Source of the DNA: Microbacterium terricola
GTDB lineage: Bacteria > Actinomycetota > Actinomycetes > Actinomycetales > Microbacteriaceae
NCBI RefSeq assembly: GCF_027943945.1
Contig: NZ_AP027141.1
Coordinates: 2,418,001-2,482,000, forward strand
DNA: 64,000 nt
Direction: 5' to 3'
Part shown: one piece after another, positions 47,505-56,299 of the stretch
Layout of the letters: each line of letters starts with the position of its first letter
How positions within the stretch are numbered: position 1 is the stretch's first letter
Position numbers and translations under genes: made by a program
The notes under the pieces: model-generated
Seen by the model: the letters and a program-made list of their open reading frames with translations, nothing else
What the model was told of the DNA's origin: nothing
Databases searched by the model: none

Positions 47505-50353
47505 CCTTCCGGCCCGGACCCCTGCGCGCCGCGGCGGCACTCGCCGCCGGGTTCGTCGCGGTCCGGGTCGTGTACCGGGTGCTCTTCCACGGCGCCGAGG
47601 GCTCCGGCCCCGTGCTGCTCGACCTGCCCGCGGTGCGGCTGCCCGCGCCGTTCGCGCATGTGGTGCTGTTCGGTCCGATCACCGCCGACGGGCTGTGGGA
47701 TGCTGCGGCCAGCGCGGTGCCGATCGCCCTGACGATCCTCGCGTTCGGCCTGCTGAACTCGCTGGTCGACCTGTCGCGCGTGTTCGCCCGGGCGTCGCGG
47801 CGCGGTCCGCTGCGCGGCATCGCCCGTGCGCTCGCGGTCGCCTGGGCGACCCTGCCCGCGCTCGCGGACGCGGTGCGCTCGGTGCGGTTCGCGCAGCGCC
47901 TTCGCGGCGAGCGCGCCGGTGTGCGGATGCTCTCGCCGGTGCTCGAGCGCACGCTGGAGCGGGCGACCGCGGTCGCGGCGGCGCTGGAGGTGCGCGGGTT
48001 CGCGGGGAGGTCGCTCGCCGGATCGTGCGAGCATCCGGTGGAGCTGCGCGACGTGCGGCTGCGCCACGGCGGGCACGAGATCGTGCGGGTCGATGAGCTG
48101 ACCCTGACGCCCGGATCCCTCACGCTGCTGGCGGGATCCACCGGCTCGGGCAAGTCGACGCTGCTGCGCGCACTGGCCGGGCTGCACACGCACGTCGACG
48201 GCGGCGAGATGGACGGCACGGCGATGGTGGTCGGCCACGAGCGCCGCGCCGTCGCCCCGCGCGACCTCGCGCAGCGGGTCGGGGTGGTGCTGCAGAACCC
48301 CCGCGAGGCGTTCGCGACCGAGCGGGTGGCCGACGAGATCGGACTCGCGCTCGAGCTCAGAGGGGTCGCCCCGCTCATCGTCGCGGCGCGGGTGCGTGAG
48401 GTCGCCGGGCGCGTCGGGATCGTGCCGCTGCTGGGGCGGCGGCTGCACGGGCTCTCGGCCGGGGAGGCCACCCTCGTCGCGATCGCGGCGGCGATCGTGG
48501 AGCACCCGATCCTGCTGCTCGTGGACGAGCCGCTCGCCGACCTCGACGCCGACGCCCGTCGTCGCATCACCGCACTGCTCGGCGCGCTCGCGCACGAGGC
48601 CGGCATCTGCGTCATCGTGGCCGAGCACCGCGTGACCGACCTCGGCGCCGTCGCCGACACCACGCTCCGCATCGAGCGCGGTGTCCTCTCCCCCGTCGCG
48701 CTCGTCGAGCGAGCCGCACCCGAGTCGGCGCACCACCCGCGGCCCGTTGAGCGAGCCGCAGGCGAGACGAAACGTGCCGAGCCCCCCGCTCTGACCGTCG
48801 ACGGCCTCACCGTCACCCGCGACAGCCGCACCCTCGTCGACGACGCCCGCTTCGCGCTCGCTCCCGGCGAGATCGTCGCCCTCACCGGCCCGAACGGCGC
48901 GGGCAAGTCGACCCTGCTGGTCGGCCTCGCCGTCCCCGCCGATGAGGCCCCCGTCACCGTCGCGGGCGACCCGAGCGCGGTCCGCCGGATCGCCCTGGTC
49001 CCCGATGCCTCCGACGACCTGTTCGTCTTCGACACCGTGGCCGCCGAATGCCGCCGCGCCGACCGCCGCAGCGCCCTGACGGAGACGACGGCCGAGCGGT
49101 TCGCGCGGCTGCTCGGCCTGGACGAGACCGCCCTCGCGCGCCGCGCCGCATCCCATCCCCGCGATCTGTCGATGGGTGAGCGCCGGTGCCTGGCGCTCGC
49201 GGTGCAGACCGCATCCGCCCCGGCCGTGCTGCTCGTGGATGAGCCGACGCGCGGCCTCGACGACGACGCCCGGGCGCTGGTGGCCTCCGCCCTGGGCGCG
49301 CTCGCCGCATCCGGCACCGCCATCCTCATCGCCACCCACGACGCGGACTTCGCCGCGGCGATCGGCGCCCGGGTGCTGCCGATCCGCGAGGGGCGGGTGG
49401 GTGCGCCCGCCGACCGGTCCACAACTCAGGCAGAACGGTCCGAAACGGCGCCCGCAGCCGCTGTCGCCCCCGTTCAGTCTGAGTTGTGGACCGGCCCGCC
49501 ACCTCCCGTCGCGCGAACCGCGACCCCCACCACCCACCGGCTCCCCCGCCTGCCCCACCTCGGCCCGCTCGCGCTCGTCGCAGCCAACCTCGTCGCGCTC
49601 GCGGCGTTCTGCTGGCCCCTGGTCGCGATCGCCCTGCCCGAGCAGGCGCACGCGGCCGTGCCGTACGTCGCGATCGCGCTGGCCCCGGTCGCGGTGGTGG
49701 TCGTGCTCGCCGCGCTCGACGGCACCGTGCGCTCCGCGCACACCCTGGCCCTCCTCGGCACGCTCGCCGCGATCGGTGCGGCGATCCGCATCGTCGGCAC
49801 CGGCGTCGGCGGGGTCGAGGCGCTGTTCGTGCTGCTGATCCTCGCGGGGCGTGCCTTCGGCGCCCGCTTCGGCCTGCTGCTGGGCGCACTGACGATCGCG
49901 CTGTCGTCGGTCGTCTGGGGCGGCATCGGACCATGGACCCCCTTCCAGATGTTCGCGTGCGCCTGGGTCGGCGCAGGGGCCGGGCTCCTCACGCGCCGGG
50001 TGCGCGGTCGCGCGGAGATCGGGATGCTGTGCGCCTACGGGATCGTCGCCTCCTACCTGTTCGGGTTCCTCATGAACATGTGGTTCTGGCCGTTCGCCGT
50101 CGGCGCGGGCACCGGCATCTCGTACATCCCCGGCGGGTCGATCGCCGAGAACCTCGCGAGCTTCTTCGTGTACTCGCTGCTCACGTCGACCGCCGGGTGG
50201 GACACCCTCCGCGCGGTGACGACGGTCATCGGGCTGCTCGTCGTCGGGCGGCCCGTCCTCGCTGCGCTGCGCCGCGCCAAGCCGGTGCGGCCCCGCAGCG
50301 CCGCGGAGCCCGTGCCCTACGCTGACCCACAGGCCGCCCGCGTCGTCGCGTGA
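47501..50353 (+). CDS. single-chain ECF transporter: EcfT-EcfA-EcfA'-S component fusion
   Basis: 950 residues. Region 1-180 is an EcfT-like membrane domain with RFAQRLRGE and ALEVRGFAG (the two Arg-containing coupling motifs). Next is ATPase 1 (Walker A GSTGSGKST at about 211, LSAGEATLVA, VDEPLADLD), then ATPase 2 (GPNGAGKST at about 463, LSMGERRCLA, VDEPTRGLD), and from about 686 a six-helix S-component-like domain with LLILAGRAFGARFG and GPWTPFQMFACAWVGAGAG. All four ECF subunits are thus in one polypeptide. GTG start overlaps the lipoprotein stop. Cobalamin is a possible substrate given the DUF4430 partner and metH downstream, but unproven. Confidence 0.85.
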   Translation: MTFRPGPLRAAAALAAGFVAVRVVYRVLFHGAEGSGPVLLDLPAVRLPAPFAHVVLFGPITADGLWDAAASAVPIALTILAFGLLNSLVDLSRVFARASRRGPLRGIARALAVAWATLPALADAVRSVRFAQRLRGERAGVRMLSPVLERTLERATAVAAALEVRGFAGRSLAGSCEHPVELRDVRLRHGGHEIVRVDELTLTPGSLTLLAGSTGSGKSTLLRALAGLHTHVDGGEMDGTAMVVGHERRAVAPRDLAQRVGVVLQNPREAFATERVADEIGLALELRGVAPLIVAARVREVAGRVGIVPLLGRRLHGLSAGEATLVAIAAAIVEHPILLLVDEPLADLDADARRRITALLGALAHEAGICVIVAEHRVTDLGAVADTTLRIERGVLSPVALVERAAPESAHHPRPVERAAGETKRAEPPALTVDGLTVTRDSRTLVDDARFALAPGEIVALTGPNGAGKSTLLVGLAVPADEAPVTVAGDPSAVRRIALVPDASDDLFVFDTVAAECRRADRRSALTETTAERFARLLGLDETALARRAASHPRDLSMGERRCLALAVQTASAPAVLLVDEPTRGLDDDARALVASALGALAASGTAILIATHDADFAAAIGARVLPIREGRVGAPADRSTTQAERSETAPAAAVAPVQSELWTGPPPPVARTATPTTHRLPRLPHLGPLALVAANLVALAAFCWPLVAIALPEQAHAAVPYVAIALAPVAVVVVLAALDGTVRSAHTLALLGTLAAIGAAIRIVGTGVGGVEALFVLLILAGRAFGARFGLLLGALTIALSSVVWGGIGPWTPFQMFACAWVGAGAGLLTRRVRGRAEIGMLCAYGIVASYLFGFLMNMWFWPFAVGAGTGISYIPGGSIAENLASFFVYSLLTSTAGWDTLRAVTTVIGLLVVGRPVLAALRRAKPVRPRSAAEPVPYADPQAARVVA
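48703..48774 (+). repeat. repeat-derived linker between the two ATPase domains
   Basis: CGTCGAGCGAGCCGCA (48703) and CGTTGAGCGAGCCGCA (48745) occur 42 bp apart in frame, the second followed by GGCGAGACGAAACG. This matches in style a GTTGAGCGAGC...GAGACGAAAC repeat that I recall as common between genes in Microbacteriaceae. It encodes the VERAAPE / VERAAGETK linker. Confidence 0.6.
49414..49494 (+). repeat. long hairpin inside the ECF fusion gene, element C
   Basis: Perfect 16-bp arms CCGGTCCACAACTCAG / CTGAGTTGTGGACCGG, with an inner GAACGG / CCGTTC pair, in 81 nt. It encodes the linker between ATPase 2 and the S component (DRSTTQAERSETAPA to QSELWTGPP), so an intergenic-type hairpin has become coding. 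Confidence 0.7.
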
Positions 50354-50379
50354 TCCGGTCAGGACAGGAGCACCGACCG

Positions 50380-51342
50380 ATGTCGACACCCGTGAGCGCC
50401 GAGACTCCGATCGCTGCGCCGGCTCGCCCGACACCGATGACCTGGTGGGCGAGCGTGCTCGTCGGGATCGCGGCGGCCGTGGTCGGCCTGCTGCCCTGGA
50501 TCGTCAGCGGGATGCGTCTACCTCTGCAGAACCTCGCAGCGGGTGGCGCGGCCGTCCAGCCGATCGTGCTGCTGCCCTTCAGCCAGTACGAGCTGATCAC
50601 GATCATCGGCCTGCTCGTGACCGGCTCGGCGGTCGGCGGGATCACGGCCCGCGCAGTGCATGCGCGCCTGCCCCGCGGCGGTGCGACGCTGCTGTTCGCG
50701 GGTGTGTTCGCCGTGCAGCTGATCGCCGTGATCCAGACGACGGTCGCCGTGCGGGGCGTCCTGGAGGCGCGGCCCGAGTCCGTGCTGTATCTGGCCACGA
50801 TGATCGCCGACGCCGTGCTGGCCATCCTGCTCGGCGCACTGGTGTTCTTCCTCGTCGCCCTCGCTCCCCGCGCCGGCGCGCTGGTGGGATTGAGCATGGC
50901 CGCGATCACGACCGGCTACTGGCTCGGCACGCTGCTCCTGCCGTCCGGCGGCGTGCTGATGCAGCCGGAGCTGGCCCTCGGCATCTCGAGCGTCCTGAGG
51001 TGGGTGCCGCCGGTGCTCGTCGGCGCGGCGATCGCGTGGACGGGCGTGAACACCATCGGCCGGATCCTCGCCGTTCTCTTCAGCCTGGTCGTGCTCTGGA
51101 TCGCCCCCGCACTCACGACCGCCGTCTTCAACGCCTTCGGCAACCAGGTGCTCCTGCATGAGCCCGCGACGGTGATCCAGTACGGGATCACCGTCTTCTT
51201 CTCCGCCGCGACCATGCCGGAGCTCGTGCTCCCGTGGATCGTGGTCGCGCTCGTCGTCGCCGCGGTCGGCCTCCTCATCGGATGGATGCTGCGGGCCCGC
51301 GCCGCATCCGCCGCGCCCGCCGCCCCGGAACCGCCTGCCTGA
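50380..51342 (+). CDS. polytopic membrane protein of unknown function
   Basis: 320 residues with about eight to nine helices, MTWWASVLVGIAAAVVGLLPW at the start and an Ala/Pro-rich end. AGGAG is 9 nt before the ATG. Directly downstream of the ECF transporter on the same strand (26 nt), so it may belong to that operon. I do not recognise a family. Confidence 0.82.
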   Translation: MSTPVSAETPIAAPARPTPMTWWASVLVGIAAAVVGLLPWIVSGMRLPLQNLAAGGAAVQPIVLLPFSQYELITIIGLLVTGSAVGGITARAVHARLPRGGATLLFAGVFAVQLIAVIQTTVAVRGVLEARPESVLYLATMIADAVLAILLGALVFFLVALAPRAGALVGLSMAAITTGYWLGTLLLPSGGVLMQPELALGISSVLRWVPPVLVGAAIAWTGVNTIGRILAVLFSLVVLWIAPALTTAVFNAFGNQVLLHEPATVIQYGITVFFSAATMPELVLPWIVVALVVAAVGLLIGWMLRARAASAAPAAPEPPA

Positions 51343-51360
51343 ACCGCCTGCCTGAACCGC
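51328..51360. repeat. 13-bp tandem repeat over a stop codon
   Basis: GAACCGCCTGCCT repeated 2.5 times. The first junction forms the TGA of the upstream membrane protein gene, so slippage here would change its C-terminus. Confidence 0.55.
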
Positions 51361-51452
51361 AGATCCGGATGTGGTGACCGCCGACCGCCCAGGCGTGGGA
51401 TGCTGAGGGGGTCGATGTCCCGCCCGAGCGGATGCCGGCGGAGAGAAGTGCC

Positions 51453-51767
51453 ATGAAATTCAGAAGCTCCTCCGACTGGCGTGAAGCCCTCGCGTTCGAG
51501 ACGCCGATGCTCGCGTCCGAGATCGTGCCGGGCGACCCGTGCCGCTGCGTCGGCTGCGCCGCCACCACGGCACCGTTCGAACGGACCGACCTGTGGGCGG
51601 TGAAGCACCGCCACCCGAACGACCCCGCCGGGTTCGTGCGCTTCTACTGCGTGGCGCACCGTCCGGTGCCCGCCTCGGCGGCCGTCGCGCCGGTCGGCCG
51701 TCGCGAGACCGCCCGCCTGGAGCGCGCGCACGTGGTCGCGCAAGCTCTGGCGGGGCGGAACCAGTAG
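51453..51767 (+). CDS. small Cys-containing hypothetical protein
   Basis: 104 residues. CRCVGC near residue 31 and a later FYCVAH form a C-x2-C ... C-x2-H pattern that could bind zinc. WAVKHRHPNDPAGFVRFYC is the conserved core shared, as I recall, with other unnamed Microbacteriaceae proteins. GGAGAG precedes the ATG. Convergent with metH. Confidence 0.8.
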   Translation: MKFRSSSDWREALAFETPMLASEIVPGDPCRCVGCAATTAPFERTDLWAVKHRHPNDPAGFVRFYCVAHRPVPASAAVAPVGRRETARLERAHVVAQALAGRNQ

Positions 51768-51797
51768 CGTCCGGCCGCCGCCGATCACACCGCCCGC

Positions 51798-54700
51798 TCA
51801 GACCGAGAAGTACTTCGCCTCGGGGTGGTGGAACACGAACGCATCCGTGGACTGCTCCGGGTGCAGCTGCAGCTCGTCGCTGAGCACCACGCCCATCCGC
51901 TCCGGGCGCAGCAGCTCCACGACCTTGCGCCGGTCCTCCATCTCGGGGCAGGCGGGGTAGCCGAGGGAGAACCTCGCGCCGCGGTACTCGAGCTTGAACA
52001 GCCCAGCGGTGTCGGCGGGGTCCTCGGCGGAGAAGCCGAGCTCCTCGCGGATGCGGGCGTGCCAGAACTCGGCGAGCGCCTCGGTCAGCTGCATGACGAG
52101 GCCGTTGAGCTCGTAGTAGTCGCGGTACCGGTCCTCGGCGAACAGCTTCGCGGTGACCTGGTCGATGTGCGCCCCGGCGGTGACCAGCTGCACGGGCAGC
52201 ACATCGATCTGCCCCGAGCCCTCCGCCCGCACGAAGTCCGACAGGCAGAGGTGCCGGTCGCGGCGCTGACGCGGGAAGTGGAAGCGGAGGCGCTCGGTGC
52301 CCAGGCGTCTCGTCTTGGCCGCTCCGCTCCCTCGCTCATCCCCGTCCCCCAGTGACCCGCCATCGGGCGCGAGCAGGCCCGCCGCCCCGAGCACCCCATC
52401 CGGGTCGTCGCCGTGGTGCAGCACGATGAGGTCGTCGCCCTCGCTCACGACGGGGAAGTAGCCGTACGCGACGGAGGCGTCCAGCATCCCCTCGCCGAGG
52501 ATCCGGTCGAGCCAGTACCGCAGCCGCGGTCGCCCCTCCCGCTCGACGAGCTGCTCGTAGGAGAGCCCGTCCTCGCCGCGGCCGGGCTTGAGGCCCCACT
52601 GGCCCATGAACGTGGCGCGTTCGTCGAGGAACGCGGCGTAATCGGCGAGCGCGACACCGCGCACGATGCGGGTGCCCCAGAACGGCGGCGCCGGCACCGG
52701 GTTGTCGGCCGCGACATCCGAGCGGGCGGGCATGGCCTCCGGCTCGGTGAGCGTCAGCTGCGTGCCGGCACGGTGGATGCGCTTCTTCAGCGCGGGGAGG
52801 CCGACCTCGGCCGGATCGGCGCCGCGCGCGATCTTCACGAGCGGCTCCATCAGGGTGAGCCCTTCGAACGCGTCGCGGGCGTAGCGGACTTCTCCGTCGA
52901 ACTGGCCCGCCAGGTCGTCCTCTACGTACGCGCGGGTGAGCGCCGCACCGCCCAGGATCACCGGCCAGCGCTTCGCGAGCCCTCGGGCCTGCAGCTCGGC
53001 CAGGTTCTCCTTCATCACCACGGTCGACTTCACCAGCAGCCCCGACATGCCGATGACGTCGGCGTCGTGCTCCTCAGCCGCCGCGATGATGTCGGCGATC
53101 GGCTGCTTGATCCCGAGGTTGATCACGTCGTAGCCGTTGTTCGTGAGGATGATGTCGACGAGGTTCTTGCCGATGTCGTGCACGTCGCCGCGCACCGTGG
53201 CCAGGACGATGCGCCCCTTGCCGGCGGCACTGGACTTCTCCATGTGCGGCTCGAGCAGCGCGACGGCGGTCTTCATCACCTCGGCCGACTGCAGCACGAA
53301 CGGCAGCTGCATCTCCCCGGATCCGAACCGCTCGCCGACGACCTTCATGCCCTCGAGCAGGTGGTCGTTGATGATCTGCAGCGCGCTGAGCCCACCCGCG
53401 CGGGCGAGGTCGAGATCCGCCTCGAGCCCCTTGGCCTCACCGTCGATGATGCGTCGCTCGAGACGCTCCCCCACCGGCAGTGCGGCGAGCTCGGCGGCGC
53501 GCTGGTCGCGCAGGGCCGCGGTGTCGACGCCCGCGAACAGGTCGAGCATGACGGCCAGAGGGTCATACGTCGTGCTGCCGTCGGCGTCGTACTCGCGGCG
53601 GTCCCAGACCAGGTCGAGGGCGACCTTGCGCTGATCCTCCGGCACGGAGGCGAGCGGCACGATCTTCGCGGCGTCGATGATGCCCGAGTCCAGGCCGGCC
53701 TCGGCCGCCTCGTGCAGGAAGACTGAGTTCAGCACCATGCGCGCCGCGGGGTTGAGCCCGAAGGACACGTTGGAGACGCCGAGCGTGGTGTGGATGCCCG
53801 GGTACAGCTCGTTGATCCGCCGGATCGCCGCGATCGTCTCGATCGCGTCGCGCCGGGTCTCCTCCTGGCCGGTGGCGATCGGGAAGGTGAGGCAGTCGAC
53901 GATGATGTCGGAGACCCGCATGCCCCATTCGCCGACGAGCGCGTCGATGAGCCGCGAGGCGATGCGCACCTTGTCGTCGGCCGTGCGCGCCTGGCCCTGC
54001 TCGTCGATCGTGAGGGCGATGACCGCCGTGCCGTGCTCCTTGACGAGCGGCATGATGCGGCCGAACCGGCTCGTCGGCCCGTCGCCGTCCTCGTAGTTGA
54101 CCGAGTTGACGACGGGGCGTCCGCCGATCAGCTCGAGCCCGGCGGCGATGACGGCGGGCTCGGTCGAGTCGATCACCAGCGGAAGAGTGGATGCTGACGC
54201 GAAGCGCGAGACGACCTCGCGGATGTCGTCGACGCCGTCGCGGCCGACGTAGTCGATGCACACATCGAGCAGGTGCGCCCCGACGCGGATCTGGTTGCGG
54301 GCGATCTCGACGCACTCGTCCCACTGCTCCGCGAGCATCGCCTCACGGAAGGCCTTGGAGCCGTTCGCGTTCGTGCGCTCGCCGATCGCGAGGTAGGCGG
54401 AGTCCTGCTCGAACGGCACGTGCTGGTACAGCGACGCCACGCCGGGTTCCGTGGTCTTCTCGGTCGTCGAGCGGGCGACGGCGCGGAAGGGGGCGAGGCG
54501 CTCGACGACGGCGGCCAGGTGCTCGGGCGTGGTGCCGCAGCATCCGCCGACCAGGCCGATGCCGAACTCGCGCACGAACTGCTCGTGGGCGGTGGCCAGC
54601 TCGGCCGGGCTGAGCGGGTAGTGCGCGCCGTCGGCGGTGAGCACCGGCAGACCGGCGTTGGGCATGCAGGCGATCGGCACCGTGGAGTGCTTCGCGAGGT

Positions 54701-55463
54701 GGCGCAGGTGCTCGCTCATCTCGGCCGGCCCCGTCGCGCAATTGAGGCCGATGGCGTCGACCCCGAGCGGCTCGAGCGCGGTCAGCGCCGCGCCGATCTC
54801 GCTGCCCATGAGCATCGTGCCCGTCGTCTCGACGGTCACCTCGACGAGGATGGGCAGCCGCACTCCGCGCGCGACGATCGCCTGCTTGCAGCCGTTGACG
54901 GCCGCTTTGGTCTGCAGCAGATCCTGCGACGTCTCGACGAGGAACGCGTCGGCGCCGCCGTCGATGAGTCCCTCGGCCTGCAGCGCGAAGGTCTGCTTGA
55001 GGTGCTCGTACGTGGTGTGCCCGAGGCTCGGCAGCTTGGTCCCGGGGCCCATCGAGCCCAGCACCCACCGCATCCGCCCGTCCGCCGCCTCCGCGGCATC
55101 GACGCGCTCGCGGGCGATGCGGGCACCCGCCTCGGCGAGCTCGGCGATGCGGTCGTCGATGCCGTAGTCCGACAGGTTCGACCAGTTCGCCCCGAACGTG
55201 TTGGTCTCGATCGCGTCGATCCCCGTCGCGAGGTACTCGTCGTGGATCGCGCCGATCATGTCGGGCCGCGTGATGTTGAGGATCTCGTTGCAGCCCTCGA
55301 GCTGGCGGTAGTCCTCGAGGGTCGGCTCGTGGCGCTGCAGCATGGTGCCCATGGCGCCGTCGGCGATCACCACGCGCTGCGCGATCGCATCGACGAGCGC
55401 CTCCGCACGCGAAGTCCTGGCGACCTGTCCGATGTCGAGCGCGAAGCGGGGTGCCGCGGTCAT
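51798..55463 (-). CDS. metH: cobalamin-dependent methionine synthase
   Basis: 1221 residues with all four modules in order: homocysteine domain (GAMGTMLQRHEP, zinc Cys pair in GGCCGTTPEH), pterin-binding domain (AIGERTNANGSKAF, VNSVNYEDGDGP), cap plus B12-binding domain with DVHDIGKN (D-x-H-x2-G, about 759-764), and the C-terminal SAM-dependent activation domain (YPACPEMEDR near the end). It makes methionine from homocysteine with methyl-THF. ATG at 55463 overlaps the stop of the LLM gene by 4 nt. I see no cobalamin riboswitch upstream. Confidence 0.96.
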   Translation of the reverse strand: MTAAPRFALDIGQVARTSRAEALVDAIAQRVVIADGAMGTMLQRHEPTLEDYRQLEGCNEILNITRPDMIGAIHDEYLATGIDAIETNTFGANWSNLSDYGIDDRIAELAEAGARIARERVDAAEAADGRMRWVLGSMGPGTKLPSLGHTTYEHLKQTFALQAEGLIDGGADAFLVETSQDLLQTKAAVNGCKQAIVARGVRLPILVEVTVETTGTMLMGSEIGAALTALEPLGVDAIGLNCATGPAEMSEHLRHLAKHSTVPIACMPNAGLPVLTADGAHYPLSPAELATAHEQFVREFGIGLVGGCCGTTPEHLAAVVERLAPFRAVARSTTEKTTEPGVASLYQHVPFEQDSAYLAIGERTNANGSKAFREAMLAEQWDECVEIARNQIRVGAHLLDVCIDYVGRDGVDDIREVVSRFASASTLPLVIDSTEPAVIAAGLELIGGRPVVNSVNYEDGDGPTSRFGRIMPLVKEHGTAVIALTIDEQGQARTADDKVRIASRLIDALVGEWGMRVSDIIVDCLTFPIATGQEETRRDAIETIAAIRRINELYPGIHTTLGVSNVSFGLNPAARMVLNSVFLHEAAEAGLDSGIIDAAKIVPLASVPEDQRKVALDLVWDRREYDADGSTTYDPLAVMLDLFAGVDTAALRDQRAAELAALPVGERLERRIIDGEAKGLEADLDLARAGGLSALQIINDHLLEGMKVVGERFGSGEMQLPFVLQSAEVMKTAVALLEPHMEKSSAAGKGRIVLATVRGDVHDIGKNLVDIILTNNGYDVINLGIKQPIADIIAAAEEHDADVIGMSGLLVKSTVVMKENLAELQARGLAKRWPVILGGAALTRAYVEDDLAGQFDGEVRYARDAFEGLTLMEPLVKIARGADPAEVGLPALKKRIHRAGTQLTLTEPEAMPARSDVAADNPVPAPPFWGTRIVRGVALADYAAFLDERATFMGQWGLKPGRGEDGLSYEQLVEREGRPRLRYWLDRILGEGMLDASVAYGYFPVVSEGDDLIVLHHGDDPDGVLGAAGLLAPDGGSLGDGDERGSGAAKTRRLGTERLRFHFPRQRRDRHLCLSDFVRAEGSGQIDVLPVQLVTAGAHIDQVTAKLFAEDRYRDYYELNGLVMQLTEALAEFWHARIREELGFSAEDPADTAGLFKLEYRGARFSLGYPACPEMEDRRKVVELLRPERMGVVLSDELQLHPEQSTDAFVFHHPEAKYFSV

Positions 55464-56257
55464 GCGTTCTTGGCGTCGCGCCACCGCAGCCAGCTGCGCA
55501 CCACGTCGTAGTCCCAGTCCGGACCGGGGAAGCCCAGCGTGAACAGCCGCGCACCGGCGTCGAAGAGGGCGTCGGCGTCGTCCTGGCCACGGCGATGCAG
55601 CTCATTGGAGACGATGAGGCCCGACACGTCGCGCTCCTCCTTCTCGGCCCAGCGCTCGATGACCTCGACCTTGTGGGCCAGGTCGTCGGCGCCGACGAAG
55701 CTGTGCCAGATGTCGGCATGCCGGGCGACGAGGCGCAGCGTCTTCTGCTCGCCCTTGCCGCCGATCATGACGGGGATGCGGCGGGTCGGCGCCGGGTTCA
55801 GCTTCCCCCAGCGCGCGTCGATGCGGACGAGACCCTCGGCGAGCGCGTCGAGCCGGGTGCCGGGCGTGCCGAACTCGTAGCCGTACTCTTCGTAGTCCTT
55901 CTCGAACCAGCCGGAGCCCGTGCCGAAGATGAACCGACCGGTGCCGCCCTTGGCGGAGATGTGATCGACGGTGCGGGCCATGTCGGCCTGCAGGTCGGCG
56001 TTGCGGTAGCTGTTGCAGTTGACCAGGGCGCCGAACTCGACCCGCTCGGTCTGCTCAGCCCACGCCGCCAGCATCGTCCACGACTCGAAGTGGAGGCCGT
56101 CGGGGTCGCCCGACAGCGGATAGAAGTGGTCCCAATTGAAGAGGATGTCGACGCCGAGGTCCTCCAGTCGTCGCACCGCGTCGCGGATGTCGCCGTACTG
56201 GACGTGCTGGGGCTGGATCTGCACGCCGAGGCGCACCGGGGTGTCGAGGAGGGGCAT
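55460..56257 (-). CDS. LLM-class F420-dependent oxidoreductase
   Basis: 265 residues. RLGVQIQPQHVQYGDIRDAV start, NWDHFYPLSGDPDGLHFESW, LVNCNSYRNADLQADMARTVDHIS and GTGSGWFEKDYEEYGYEFG are typical of the luciferase-like TIGR03560 group that uses coenzyme F420. Translationally coupled to metH. Its role beside MetH is unknown; a link to one-carbon or folate redox is speculation. Confidence 0.92.
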   Translation of the reverse strand: MPLLDTPVRLGVQIQPQHVQYGDIRDAVRRLEDLGVDILFNWDHFYPLSGDPDGLHFESWTMLAAWAEQTERVEFGALVNCNSYRNADLQADMARTVDHISAKGGTGRFIFGTGSGWFEKDYEEYGYEFGTPGTRLDALAEGLVRIDARWGKLNPAPTRRIPVMIGGKGEQKTLRLVARHADIWHSFVGADDLAHKVEVIERWAEKEERDVSGLIVSNELHRRGQDDADALFDAGARLFTLGFPGPDWDYDVVRSWLRWRDAKNA

Positions 56258-56299
56258 GCCGATCAGCTTAGAACGACATGCCCCTGCCCCGGCCGGATG

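Noticed and set aside
47405..50434. A 1000-codon minus-strand frame opposite the ECF fusion
   Set aside because: Low-complexity Arg/Gly/Asp translation with no motifs; the plus strand has four intact ECF domains.
52413..53726. Plus-strand open frames opposite metH
   Set aside because: No recognisable domain; they follow the third-position GC of metH.
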